A DNA stretch of 64,000 nt, from NCBI RefSeq assembly GCF_958295425.1, contig NC_081143.1, positions 11,467,094 to 11,531,093 of the forward strand, given 5' to 3'. Origin of the DNA: Solea solea (taxonomy: Eukaryota > Chordata > Actinopteri > Pleuronectiformes > Soleidae). Every line of letters begins with the position of its first letter. The first letter of the stretch is position 1. Of the stretch, positions 49,701 to 62,278 are shown piece by piece. The notes beneath the pieces were generated by a model. The model did no database searches, was not told the origin of the DNA, and saw only the letters and a program-made list of their open reading frames with translations. The translations under genes and the position numbers were made by a program.

Positions 49701-52232
49701 TTCAATAAAGATGTGTATTTGTGTAAAAGCTGGGACTCTGATCAAACTTGTGAATCTTGGTACAGATTGAAAGATGTACTTTAGAAATCTAGCAAACTTC
49801 CTGTTACCTGGTGAAACATCACCACGACAAAACACCAGAAACACACCCTTTAAATAACCTTCAACAGCTTTTAATGACAAAGTGAAGTCTTAAAACTACA
49901 CTGGCCAAATTTGTGATAAATCAGAGGAGATATTTCAAGTATGATACGTTGTTGGCTTATTCAGGCTGTTGTGGCTGTGTGTGGTTCTTACACATGCTAC
50001 TGAGGCCCTTGTTTGTTAAATGAATAAATTGCCAATATGTCTTGTTTCTTCAGACTTCAATCATCCAAGAGACAATTGCAAAATAAGCTGTTTGTCATTG
50101 GCAGGGAAGAGTTGGCAAGTTTTTCATGGGCGCAACCCACATACTCAACTCTGCTGCTCAACCCACAAATGTATGTTCCTTACAAATGTGGCAAAATTTC
50201 AAAGAGAAATAAACAGGCGTTACAACGCTTTACGCTGTTGTGCCAATAAGCATTGTTACAACAAAGAAATAATCAACCAAACACAACTGTTACAAATCAA
50301 GTGAGAAATAGGCATTTTTTCTCATAGACTTACACAAACACCAACCTAAATGACATTTAGGATATTACAGGTTTTAAACACTTCTTAACTTAACTCTTCA
50401 CTTTTGCTTGTACCAGTACTTCAGATTGAGAATTCCCAAGCTTGGACACCTACTTGCTTAGTTACAGTTGCTATGTCAAGATGACAATATTGCAGTATGG
50501 GGGAGGGATTTTGGAGCATGATCAAATACCTAAAAGTCTCTTAAAAAAACTGTCCAAAATAGCCAGGGAGCAGGTTTCCTGTGTATGCGATCATCTCCCA
50601 ACTGAAGCAAAGGAATAACAGACTGTTATACAACCTATTCAGATGTGAAAATAGGTTGCATGCAGTTTCAACTCAGCAGGGATGTGTTACACATCTTTTT
50701 TTTTTTACTTGTGTGTTTTTACACTTTACAACATAGCTTCAGAGGTGTGTGTGTTAGTGAGGTACAACAGTTAAAACTGAAGAAAATAATGGAAAATATC
50801 CTCCTGCACCAACTGACCTGAGTGTAGTGTCTGACAAGGCATGACCAGGTGCATTCCAACATGTCAAGCAACGTGGACAAGGCTGGTGAGCCGAAAGATG
50901 TTTCCAACTGTCTTGTTTTGTCTTAAGATTTGTCTTATAATGATGCTCTTAGAATTGTTGAAGTATCCAAGGTGGGCAAAAGTTACATCTAATGTTCTCA
51001 CTTATCAGGCTATACTCAAGATACTTTATGTATACATGTATGTGTAGGTTATCTGAGTCAAGAAAAACAACTCTATGTATTTTATCAGTTTGGACAGATT
51101 GAATGTATGATTTTATGTGTGTAAGGTTTTGTGTGTGTAGGTTTGTATAATATGTTGTACATGCGTGTACAGTGAGTCTGTGAAAGTTATATTTTATATG
51201 GAGCCAAGAAACCAGAAAAGATTCACTTTAAAGAAGCTGAAATAAGACAAGAGAAGCAATGATTTTACCCAAGTAATGGTTGCAGCCATGGTCTTAAGTT
51301 CTTCAGACAAATAATTTCAACTTGACAAGCAAGACAATGAGGAAGTAACAGCAGTGCAGCTTCATTCAACTGTTTTTCTGACACAGCGTTTATGCCACTG
51401 TTATATACAGTACTCAGTAGGAAGTAAGAAGTTTAAATTGGAGCACCCCTTGCATTTGTAATTCCAATCCCATTTTTGGCACATTTTCACAATTCAATAT
51501 GACTGCTGCTAGTATAAACATTGTTTAATGTTTATATTAAAACATTAAACACTCATTTTTTTTTAGCGCTTCTGTCTTTTTTGTGTCATGTGTTTTTTTG
51601 TGTGTGAATTAAATACCATATAATAAGAATATCAGGTAAAATAGATGTGTTTGGTAGTTAGCTATAACATCATGTTATGTGAAGACTTGCGCAAGGCGGA
51701 ATGCACTTAACTCAGGTGTGACATCATTCTCAGCTCCAATTACAATTTCCAAGGTATTATATAGGTATTAATAGTTGACCACTATTGGTCAACAACAGAA
51801 CTCTATAACCTGCTATTTCATGACAGGAAGCGCATAAACAAGGCCTCATCTTAAGCTTGCTGCCAAAAGCTTCACAATTTAATGACTTCTTCATAATTTT
51901 CAAAGCAAGACAATGGTAGTTAGAGGTTGTGTAATTGGCCCCAGGTTCCTTTTCCCTGGGGCCCTTAAAGTGCTATACTGTTAATAGGCCCAGAGGAGCT
52001 GGTGAGAACAAGATAGTTACTGCAGAGAGATGGGAAAAGACACTGATACTTGAAGTGAATGAAGGAGTGGGCAATTATACAACCATCAACATCAAAATGA
52101 TGGAGACATCCAACCAATCAGAGCATCATCATGCAAAGCTAATTCTCATCTCTGGCTCTCCGAGCTCTAGGTAAAGTGCTCAAAGAGACTGACATAAATA
52201 TGTCATGAATGTATAATTCTGTCTGTACTCAC

Positions 52233-52300
52233 CTCCAAAGAGTGCTCTCTGTGACGCTGCCAATATGGAAGTCATACAGCTTGGTGAGAATCAGGATCAC
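52233..52300 (-). CDS. sorcs1/sorcs3: SorCS-type VPS10P receptor, internal coding exon (probably exon 2)
   Basis: This is a 68 bp exon on the minus strand. It is preceded by a CTCTACAG acceptor and followed by a GTGAGT donor. It opens on a whole codon (GTG) and ends on two bases of a split Arg codon (AG|A). The 22 full codons read VILILTKLYDFHIGS and then VTESTLW. This matches the first strands of the VPS10P ten-bladed propeller in SorCS receptors, just after the large first coding exon. SorCS proteins are type I neuronal sorting receptors of the Golgi, endosome and cell surface. They traffic APP, neurotrophin receptors and glutamate receptors. The exon is too short to be found by open-frame length. 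Its identity rests on family resemblance and on exact in-frame joining to the next two exons. The exon number is inferred from the usual SORCS gene structure, and the paralogue (1 or 3) is not settled. Confidence 0.9.
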
Positions 52301-54774
52301 CTGTAGAGACATGGAATTTAACATCACACTTTAGAAGGAAATCAAAGCAAAGTATTTGAGGCAGTGAAATCATCATCATTTTTTTCTGCTGCTTACAAAT
52401 GTGTGTGAGATTCCTAAACAACTATCCTGGATAATGGAGGGGCATACGTTAAGTCACACTTTCTCTCTTCCATCTCACTCTCAAAACACACTGGAGCTTT
52501 CCCTTTATGTAATTGTGTACTGTAATGTAATCATCTGTGATGGTATATCTGCACTTGTTACCTGACCTGTTGTTTGACCTGCTTCAGTGTCATATTCTAG
52601 TTCAAATACAGGTCAGAGAACATTAGCTCAGTTGTTTGTTTACTCTAAATGAAACCAATGTGGCCTGCATCACTTCAGGCCTTGAACAAAATATCTAAAT
52701 TGAATTCCCACCAACAACATTTAGGTTCTGGGAGCGATAGATTAGCATGCTGGGAGGAAGTAATTTATATAATTAGCAGTGTTAAACTAATGCTGCATAC
52801 AAAACTTCTTCTCTTTTTTTCAGATTGAACATGCTGCCATCAACGCCCCTGTGGAAAAGTCGGATCCAAAAGTCTGTGTTCACAGCGTTGCTTTTTGGAG
52901 CGATAATCAGCAGGCGGACACTGTTAAGCACTGAAGTCCTCAGAGTGGATCACAAAACATGAAGGCCAAGTGTGCCATGAAATCAGCAGAGATCAGGCGC
53001 GATACTCCTCTCCAGAGAGGACCATCACAACTCTGTTGCCAGGGGAAGGCAGTAACCCGTGTCAAATAACCCACATGGTAATGGAAAAAAAAAAAAAATA
53101 CTGTTCATGTTACATAACCTGTGTTCCTACTCTTACGATAATTTCCTCAGAAATGTAGTTACAGATATTTCACCTCTAATCTAAGAGGCAGCTATAGCCC
53201 CATTCAAACCTGGTATAACTGGTGCATTCCATTTGTAGTCCGAGGTCTGACTACAAAACACTCCTGTGAGATGAAATACAACTTACTATCAATTATTAAA
53301 TCAACATTATATGACTGATTCTAGTAAAAAAAAAAAAAAGACTCAGGAGATAGGCTGGAGTCTCATTAGATTGCATTCATGCATGCCTCAGAATGTTGCC
53401 ATATGCTTCCTGGACCAGCGTATTTTAATGAAAAGAAAAAAAGCACTACACCAACCAAAAGAAAACAACACTTTGCCATAAAATGTTTTCCTAGCAAAGA
53501 AAAGACACTGGAAAACAGTGTTTATTTACATGCTTTCCCACAGCTGCTCATGCTCTTCAGTCAGTTGTAATTGACGTACAAATTGGTACATTTAAGAAAA
53601 AAGAGTCACTACAGAAGAACTTGACGTGAAAAGTCAGTTGTTGACGTGTCAACTAAATGCTTGTTTACTTGGCAATTATTGAATTGAAGTGTCACCGTGC
53701 CCTTGCATTAGCCACGTTGCCATGGCAATTACCCAACTATGGCGAAAAACACGTTATTAGCATAACTTAATTTCTCTCATGTCCTAAAACACAGAGTAAC
53801 ACGGTCAAACTTTAGCATACAAATAAAGATAATCTGGAAAAATACAGTGTGTAAAATTGCATCTATCTATCTTCACCAGTTGAATATCTCACACCTTACT
53901 CTTCCCTTACAAGTTTGTTGTTGAACCTTTGTGGCCTTCGGTTAACATCAAAACATATTCACTTTGTCCACTGTGGGCTCCTGTAAAACATGGTGGTCCA
54001 AAATGGTGGCCTATTATGGGATAATGAAAAACAGCAATTATCTTGAATTTCTAAAATAATTTCACCTAATTTTTCAACTTGAAACTGGAGTTTATGTCAC
54101 TTTGTAAACCGCTCACTCCCGTGCACTAATACTATAGAATATAGTATCAGTGCCTCCTTTAATCATGCTTCAAAATATCTGAACTATGCCTTTAATTACC
54201 TTTGGGTAATGACTGTGCATAGGACAGCCAATAGTGACTAGAATTATCTCAGTAACTGATACAACACCATATTGCCTTACATATACTACACAGTATATGT
54301 AAGGCCAGATTAAATGGAGGTTATGAAGGGGAGTGTTTAATTCATGCAGAACGAGAGTAATTATTAGCAAACAAAGCACCGACAGCCATATATGATGGAT
54401 TTAGAATGACGTTTCATTCCGGTCTTTACTCCTTACTCATCCAAGTTAAATTTGTTAAAAAAAACTAACTTAACAGAACGCACAGAGAAAAGAAAGAGAT
54501 GAATCAGATGAACTAAGTTTTCATTTCTCTTTAAACACATAATCTTGTTTGACAATTCATTCCAAAAAAATGAGTCTGGTAGCGTCAAAGTGACACATAA
54601 AAGTTAAAAAAAAAAGGAGATTCAGAAGTTCAATTAAAAGTGTCTCGCTGCTCAGACTCTTAGCATTTTAGCGCTGACAGTTTCCCACTTTACACGTTCC
54701 ATTCAGAACAAGACAGCTCTCTTTGAATTTGATTGCAAAATGAATCGCTGCTGTAGTATTGATAGTGTCACACT

Positions 54775-54793
54775 CACACACACACACACACAT
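54775..54793. repeat. (CA)n microsatellite
   Basis: About nine CA units. Confidence 0.85.
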
Positions 54794-55508
54794 ACGGCTG
54801 AAAACAAGCTTTCAGTAGCCTGGAGACAAGAGTCAGGGTAGTCGACAACAAAACGGCAGCTGGAACTGATAATTATCTAGAAGTGATTAGACACCCCCGC
54901 CCCTCAGTAACGTGTCAACAGCTAAGCAATTACTTTGTCAATTGGCAAAAGAGCTGTTTATGGGAAGTTATGTCAAGTGAAAATGACAAAGCCAGAAAAA
55001 TAAATCACCTGAAACCTTCCACACAAACAAGCCTGACAGCGCGGGAAAATTAAGCTTTCCACTTAAGGGTAAGTGGATAAATACACTTTGAGATGATGCA
55101 ATAATTATACAGATCACACATAGAAACAAACGATGGGTTGAAATGAAGAGTCGGGGGGTTGGAACGCATCTGACACAGGAAGCTCAGCTGTGATCTGTTG
55201 CCTTGTTTTCCCTTTAACAACACGAGCAATGTGTCAGTTGGGGAAAAGGAGTGGTCAACAGATGAAATGCTGAAGCAGATGAACTTTAATCCTAAAATAT
55301 TAAAGCTTATGTTGTATTTTGTAGAGTTTTATATGTTGAACATTTACATTGTCTTCTAATATTTTAGTTGCTCTTTGTATAGCTCTTTTTATCTTCTTTC
55401 ATATTGGATTATATTAATATATATCATTTTTTTCTCTCTACTTGTTTATTTGGCACATATCTACCATCTCTGATATTTTGCAGCTATAAAACAGAAATTC
55501 CAAAGTTG

Positions 55509-55547
<39 letters not shown>
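55509..55547. repeat. (TCTA)n microsatellite
   Basis: About ten 4-base units next to the SINE at 55549. Confidence 0.9.
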
Positions 55548-55548
55548 G

Positions 55549-55682
55549 CACACTTTTGGACTGTAGGAGGAAACCAGAGTACCCGAAAAGAACCCACATG
55601 CACACGGGGAGAACACATTCCAAACAGAAAGGCCCTCAGTCAAACTGGGATTTGAACCGGTGACCTTCTAGCTGTGTGGCCC
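55549..55682 (-). mobile_element. Common fish SINE (GGAGGAAACC family)
   Basis: GACTGTAGGAGGAAACCAGA, then CACACGGGGAGAACACATTC and ACTGGGATTTGAACCGGTGA form a well-known fish repeat. On the minus strand it begins with a tRNA-like B-box (GGTTCAAATCCC). A TCTA microsatellite abuts it on the left. Confidence 0.65.
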
Positions 55683-56261
55683 CTGGCATCATCCCTGGCG
55701 CGAGCTGGCTCCTGGCCAGTAGGTACACTTTGGGCAAACACATTTCCAAATTACCTGAACTATCCCTTCAGATTTGGTACACCCTCGTATCATGAATACA
55801 TTGTTTTATGTCTTTTAATTACAAAAGTGTGCGCTCATGTTCCACAGAGGGTTCCGCCTTGAATCAACACAACCATGTGTTGATTCTGAGAAGAAGAAAA
55901 GGGTTGGCCTTGCAGATCTGGCGCTCAGTGAAACACATTAGTGTCTGAATGCGACAGTGACCATTATCTGTTTCCATCAGGTCGAGCACTTAAGGGTAAC
56001 ACGTCCGACATCAGCAGCGCAAGTGCATGTGTCCTACACAGACGCATCATTATGCACATGTCAAAACATGCTACGGGGGAGGAAATCATTCTCTCCAGCC
56101 TTGAATGGATATGGCTGCCTCTTTATAAGCATTGCAGACAACAGACAACAAACATAGAGTGAACAGATGTGTAATCACTTCGAATGTAATAAGTGACCAA
56201 TACCACACATGCAGATTAAATACTTTTAACACTGCCTACATTTAGGCCAGCACTGGGTGTA

Positions 56262-56600
56262 AGGGAGGTAATTAAAGGGATATTTAGACTGTTTTAAATG
56301 TGGTTATAAGAGGTTGTACATTGTATATAAGGGCTTTTTTTTATCCTATTGATGTTTTTATTCACATGGAAACAGCGTTTTGAGTCACAGTTTTCACTAC
56401 TTTATATGACAGTTAAACAGCCTTTTTCTTAATCTGATTTACCGTCACAACACACAGGAATTGTTCATCCACTACTGCCTCCATTAGGAATTTTAGATGC
56501 CCTACTTTGAAATACTTAGTTCTGATCAACCCAAGTGACACAACCTATCAAATAAGGCTGTAGTAGATTAGATGAGCTCCTTGTTCCTGTGAGCTTAAAA
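56262..56600 (+). mobile_element. MITE copy, AAGGGATAGTTC family (degraded)
   Basis: The segment begins TTAAAGGGATATTTAGACTG. It shares the order of blocks with 23313-23765, including CATCCACTACTGCCTCCAT near the right-hand side. No target duplication was recognised. Confidence 0.4.
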
Positions 56601-58269
56601 CACACATTTCATCGGTGAACTGTGTTGCAGGAGAGTAAGACATGTTTCAAATAGGCTTTTATTGAATAGACAGTGACAACCTTTAAAGACGGTTTCATAT
56701 GTAATGTGTTGATGTGATATCAAATAAGAGAAAGCGATTGCTACAGAGACTGTAAATACAAAAAGAGACAATGGAGAGTGAAAAAAGAAAATTAGAAAAA
56801 AGGGAGGGTACACAAAACAACAAGCCATCTCACCTGCTGCTCAATGTAGTGTAGTGCAATGGGAAAATGAAGAAGAAGTGGGTTGTTGTGACTGTCACAT
56901 AGACATTGAGAGACTATAAGAGGACACGACAGGAGTTTGTTTTTGTGTTCTGGTAAGTTTGACAGTAAAGACTCAAACACCCAGCACAATTAAAACTCTT
57001 GAGAACAACAGAAATATTTATATAAATGTTAAATATTAGAAATATAATGTATCTTTCCAAAAAAGGACAAAAGCTAGTAAGCGAGTAAATTTATGGTTGA
57101 AATTGTAGCTTTTATTTCCTGAATATTAACTTCTTGTGATATGCCAGTGTTTAGAGCACTTATTGATATTTTTCACCGTAAACATATTCTTACAATATCA
57201 TGGATTTTAGTTGACATTAAATGTATTAGTTGAGCCTTTTCAAGTAGCTTAAATATTTCTATTCACCATTTCAGGCAGCACTCTTTATGTGTCAGTACTT
57301 CATACAAAAACCCTTAACTTTCACTTTAAGGTGTAACATAAGTTGTGTTTACAGCCTACGACAATGTGCTGTGGCTGTTTGTGTTATCGTCCCAACAAGG
57401 GCACAGAGGAGACTGCAGCACTGAGCCTCTTCTGGACCAGACTCCAGACAGCTTCATCCTTCCCCCTTTACAGTCTCTTTCCATCACTGTGCTCTTCAAG
57501 CTCCCTCTCATGCTCTCTATCTCAATCTTTCCCTACGTGAAGCACATCATCCCTTCATTTTCCCCTAAGTGAAGTCATCTCTCTTATTTATTCCATCCAT
57601 CATGTGTCTGGATCTCCCTAGTTCCCTTTTCTCCATGTTGGCGCACATCTCACCCCGCTGCTATTTTACCATCTCTTGAGAATTTCTCACAACTAAAGCC
57701 CCTTTTTTTATTCATCTGTTCTTCAGGACTTGTTCACACACTGTTCTCCCTTTGTTTTATGTTTTTTCTTACTTCCAGATGTTTCTCTTAGGCCCTTCTT
57801 TACTCCCACCGATGGCTGGCAGTCCCTGTGTTGAGAGACGATTTCAAACTGAAGGACGGCAGGATTTACTTTGATGAAGATTTCACAGCATAAGTATTTG
57901 GTGAGGCAAATATAGACTGGAACTTAAGGAATGAAAAGATCAAATCACTTATCATTTTCCCTGCAAGACTGAAATTAATGGAGGAGTTTAACAACCCCCG
58001 TGCTGGAGCAGAAGGTCTGCGCGGGTACGACCATGGAGACTCCAGCTGCCGAGCCTCAGGGCGACCTGGGGGAACTTCCATGCTGCAGGCTGCAATCACT
58101 TATTGGTGCTCTCCTGCTCCTGGGGAGAACACCAATAAGTGATTTGACGTTCAGTGTAAATACAATAATAGACTCTCTGGACTGTCATGAAAGAGCACAG
58201 TTATGTGGACAAGGAAGAGGAAATCCTTTCAAGACAGGAAGTCAATGAACATAAAAAGGGACGGTTTTG

Positions 58270-59340
58270 AATATGGAGTGGATCGAGTTTCATATACGTT
58301 CAGTTAAATCAAAATACTTGGAAGTATTACAGGGATGACCAGTTTATTGACACAGCTGAATTGGATGATGCATTTCAAATCCTGACGTTTATACGCAAAT
58401 TTTACCAAAATAATTTTAAAGCGATAGCTTTATCTGCGACATGGACTGAATTCTAGTGACTTTTCATGCAAACAAGTGTATTAATACAGCAAATCTAATG
58501 GAACACTAACAGTGGGAATTTAAATGGAAAGGAACATGAACATGGGTTCACGTAGATGGTGTAAAAGCAGCGTATGAATCATTTCTGAACCGTTATTATT
58601 TTCGATGAATCCATGTAAACATACAATTATTAATAATAAAAAACCTTGGCTAAAAAATGAGTTTACAAAATGCGTGTAAAAAGAAAAGAGTGGCACAGAG
58701 TAAATGGTTTGTATCTATAACGCTTTTCTAATTCTCGATGCCCACTCAAAGCTGCTATTGCTCCATTCATTCCCGCTTTCATACGTTTTCTATCGCTCAT
58801 CTTTCATACACAGTCTCAAGCTGCCAGCACGGCAAGCAAGAAAGAAAACAGGGACAATTCCTAAAAGAATGAAAACAACAAAGGTCATTGCAGTATTTAA
58901 AACTGGAGATAAACTTAACTCTACCAATTACAGACCAGTGTCAAAGTTTCACCCTTTTTTCTAAAAATACTGGAGAAAGTTTTTGTTCAAAAATGTAATT
59001 ATTTTATTGAATATTGAATTGAAATAATAAATACAATACTGAGAGAGTCAGTATGGGAATAGGTCAAATTGTTAGTTTGGGTAATAGTTTAAAAACCTTA
59101 GCAAAAGCACACAAAAAATGGTTTGATTGAAATAAAGAAAAGTAAATCTATGGTATTTAGTAATCAAACAAAAAAAACCTTGAAAATATGTTGTGTATTA
59201 TGTGTAGAAATATTCCAGTTTTAACTAAGAATTGTTTTATGAAGATTATTCATGAAGCAGATTATAGAGAGCACACCAATGGAGTGTTTTTTTTATTATT
59301 TGAGATTATTGAAATTTAAAGATTGAGTGGACATACAGAC
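58270..59340 (+). mobile_element. Second LINE ORF2 fragment (decayed), interrupted by a SINE
   Basis: Plus-strand pieces are AYESFLNRYYF and NLGXKNEFTKC (linker before RT), IPKRMKTTKVIAVFKTGDK then NYRPVSKFHPFF and KILEK-like sequence (start of RT, 58850-58990), a short WFD-NKEK segment, and IIHEADYREHTNGVFFLLFE near 59240-59310 (C-terminus). These match the order in fish L2/Rex-like LINE ORF2. Large deletions and stops make it inactive. A SINE fragment lies inside it at 58708-58830. Confidence 0.72.
58708..58830 (-). mobile_element. tRNA-SINE fragment nested in a LINE
   Basis: TTCTCGATGCCCACTCAAAG followed by CTGCTATTGCTCCATTCATTC matches the inverted tail half of the tRNA-headed SINE family seen at 22480-22745. 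The tRNA-like head is missing. LINE ORF2 sequence lies on both sides, so the SINE inserted later. Confidence 0.6.
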
Positions 59341-60352
59341 GTTATTAGTGATGGAAAAAACTCTTTAGCTGAGAGACTGAAGATCATAGAAGGATTATAT
59401 TTTTAACATTAGCATGGAGTACTTTATTACTTATTGGAGTTAAACTTAATTTAAGGTGTGGACATTTTTATATTTAAAACAAATAATACATATATAAAGA
59501 AAGAACAATGGGGGCACATCTTAGGTTCTTCGATTTCTCAATGATTGCTGCTTTTCATCTGTTTATTTCAAATCAAACTGTTTGCAGAGTGATGGGATTA
59601 ACAGACCATCTATATTCCGTATGAATGACCTGTTTTTCACCTGCTTGTTTATTTCAAGCCACTAAAGTAGACTTACGGTAGGATGCTCAATAAATGAATT
59701 TTAAGTTCAGTGGGTGTTGAACAACAATGCATTGCAAATCAAGAGAAATCCCTCTCAAAATCAGTGGTGTCGAAATGAATGGATTACTTTTTGGACTTAA
59801 CTATCACGTTGAGCTATTTATTTAAAGTGGCCTGAGTTGAACTGTTCAAGTGGAAGATAGGACTTTGTAGCAGAGGCTCTTCATTTGACTGCTTTATCTT
59901 TCGAGTAGTACAACATAAGTTTCTGCTTTGAGAAAGCGACACAGCATTAAAGAAAGAGCTTCAGGATCAATAAAGTGCTGCAAGGTCAATTGATAAACCA
60001 ATCAAGGAGTCTGCATGGCAGGTAGGAGATTGTGAGCCTGTCATCTTTATCTCCTCAGCTGGACCTAGAGACCGTGGCAGGAATAACCTTTGCAGTGTGC
60101 TGAGATAAATCTGTCATATTACGCGGTGGACTTCCCCTTTCCCCCTAAAAAGTTTCAAGTGCAGCCATTTCACATAAGCACAGGCATCCTACCCGGCTCT
60201 GATGACTTACCATAGTTACCATAACAACCGTCTGTAAAGCAGCTGCAAAAGCTCTAAGACCTCCAGCCATTTTGGATGCATAGTTTCTGAGAGTCGAGAG
60301 AAGCTCACAGCCATTTTCCTTCAGCAAGAAGATTAATAATTTGTCAAAAGCA

Positions 60353-60374
60353 GGGGGGGGGGGGGGGGGGGGGG
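60353..60374 (+). repeat. Poly-G tract (22 G)
   Basis: The longest G run in the window, uninterrupted. Confidence 0.85.
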
Positions 60375-61844
60375 TGTTTATGCTCGTTTCAGAGCATAAT
60401 TAATTTATCTGTCACATTGTGCACTTGAAAACATGGCATGGCATGTAAAAAAGACTGCTTTTCCTGATCATACATGTGCAATCGTGGGAGGATAATGAGA
60501 GATCGGTCCAACAACATGGGAGGAGATGCATAAAGAGTGACTGAAAGATGTATTCCCTTGTATGTGCGTATCCATAATGGATCACAAGAAGTTTGGTCTG
60601 AGGGTGGCTCGGGTTGTGCAATGCAGTTTCTCTAAGCTCATGCTACGCTGACTTTGTGTCGCTGGTATACGCAGCTGTTCCCATGGTTAGTTTTTGTCTT
60701 GTTTACAGACATGTACACAACGTAACAGGACGTAACTGATGAAAACACCTGCTGTCATTTTGAATGATGCTGTATGGTGCCTAATGATGGGTCTAAAAAT
60801 GAAAGAGAACAGCAGAATTCAGATGACGTTCTCCTTGGAGCACACCCACAACGTTGTTTGCTGCATGAAGACAGTTCCTAACACCTAATTAGGGCTTGAC
60901 TAGATCTCTAAAAATATTTCAGGCTCATGGAATCCTACACTGTTTTGAACAAATAGCAAAGGGGGAAAAAAAAAAAAGAACAGTCTTGTTATCAACAGTT
61001 TTTATTTGAAGGTGGTTATTTCTGTCACCAGCTCCCATGATGCATCTGTGTCTCTCAGGCCAGCACTATAGCGTAAGTCAAGCGAAGCAAAAACTATCTG
61101 CCGCGCTGTGGAGCCTGCAAACCGGGGTTGGATCTTATCAAAGGGCAAGCGAGGGAGCAATGAAGACAAAGCCCGCGTGGACTCCTAGAACTTACTCCAA
61201 CATACGGAGGCAGATAGCAGTGAAACTGCACCGACACACAAACTCAGTTTATGTCACAGTAAAAATAATACATCAGTGATAGCAGAAAAGAAAGAATCTA
61301 AAAAAAAAAAAAAGAAGAAGCCAGAAGCAAAGATTTCCTTTGTTCTCCATATCTGCTGTTTTTGCATCTTATCATTAATGACATGTAGGGTTAATTCAGC
61401 TGGAGACCACAGCGGCAATCTGGGAGATTTTCAAAGAGTTTCCCTTCCTCTGAGGGAACTATTTTTATAAGAACGTAGCCCGACATGTTCGCTAATTAGA
61501 AAACACCACTGTGTATACAGGAAGCAGACAATACCTTGAAAAACTGAAAACTGTGGCACAGAACGAATAGATTCAGTATAGCGTGAGTGCATGCTTTCCT
61601 TTTCCTTCTCTGGGAAACTGATCTACATTGCAGTTACTGTTTGTTGGGCGTGTGTTGAGTCTGTGTTTGTGTCTTCACATTCCAGCACATGCATAAAAAC
61701 AGCAGGTGAATGTAGTCTCAGTTGAGATGAACACGTGTGTGTACCTCAGATCAACAGGTGTGAATGCAACACATGCAGATAGCTGTTACACGTCACTCCT
61801 CACCAGTATCACAGTGCTATGATTTCCATAGGCTGCAGCCTCCA

Positions 61845-61935
61845 TTCAATTCAATTCAATTCCATTCAAGTGTAGTTGTACGGTGCAAAATCCCAACGTA
61901 CATTATCTCAAGGCACTGTACATAGACGACATTAT
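61845..61935 (-). repeat. Fish retroelement fragment (AATTC)n...TTATCTCAAGGCACT
   Basis: ATTCAATTCAATTCAATTCC, CAAAATCCCAACGTACATTA and TCTCAAGGCACTGTACAT resemble the widespread fish repeat whose inverse ends in a simple GAATT tail. A more decayed piece may lie at 16095-16160. Confidence 0.5.
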
Positions 61936-62064
61936 ATATACAATAACATCACAGCTGGAAAGAAGCACAAGCCTGGGTTTCTGAAAAGCAGCTTCACGAA
62001 AAACCACATTATATGCAGGTAAATGTTTGGTATGACACTACGTTAACAAATGAGTTCCACTCTT

Positions 62065-62278
62065 TCCTCTCAGTATGAAGTATATACATGTGCAATAATC
62101 CTTTGCTGCTGCACTTTTTTTTTTACGCCACTTTACATAGTTCGTATATTGTGCATCATCTATCGTTTTTTATTTTGCACTTGTTACCTTTTGCTGCTGT
62201 AACAAGTGAATTTCCCCACCGTGAGATCTATCTAATCTTTTCTAATCGAATCTAATCTAATCTAATCTAATCTAATCC
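62065..62278 (+). repeat. LINE-type 3' tail ending in (TCTAA)n
   Basis: CTGCTGTAACAAGTGAATTT, CCCCACCGTGAGATC and then repeated TCTAA units (62227-62278) give the clearest copy of the tail in the window. Such target-primed tails carry simple-repeat ends. Confidence 0.6.

Larger units (their letters stand above)
17962..52232 (-). other. SORCS intron between the 52233 and 17862 exons (34,271 bp)
   Basis: This intron is bounded by the GTGAGT donor at 52232 and the TTTTAG acceptor at 17962 (minus strand). It is the most repeat-rich part of the window, with two TTAA MITE copies, a 0.9 kb MITE (27991-28894), several SINEs, LINE tails, a LINE ORF2 fragment (47732-49700), a 187 bp tandem duplication (46948-47321), a telomere-like tract (20386-20428) and microsatellites. 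I recognised nothing in the long stretches near 18450-20380, 30100-32180, 35000-37380, 38100-39150 and 49700-52200. They look like ordinary AT-rich intron. Confidence 0.85.

Noticed and set aside
51912..52174. Possible THAP-like start (MVVRGCV...) of a DNA-binding domain
   Set aside because: Only the first few residues resemble THAP; the required later Cys/His and AVPTIF-like positions are absent and no transposase follows.
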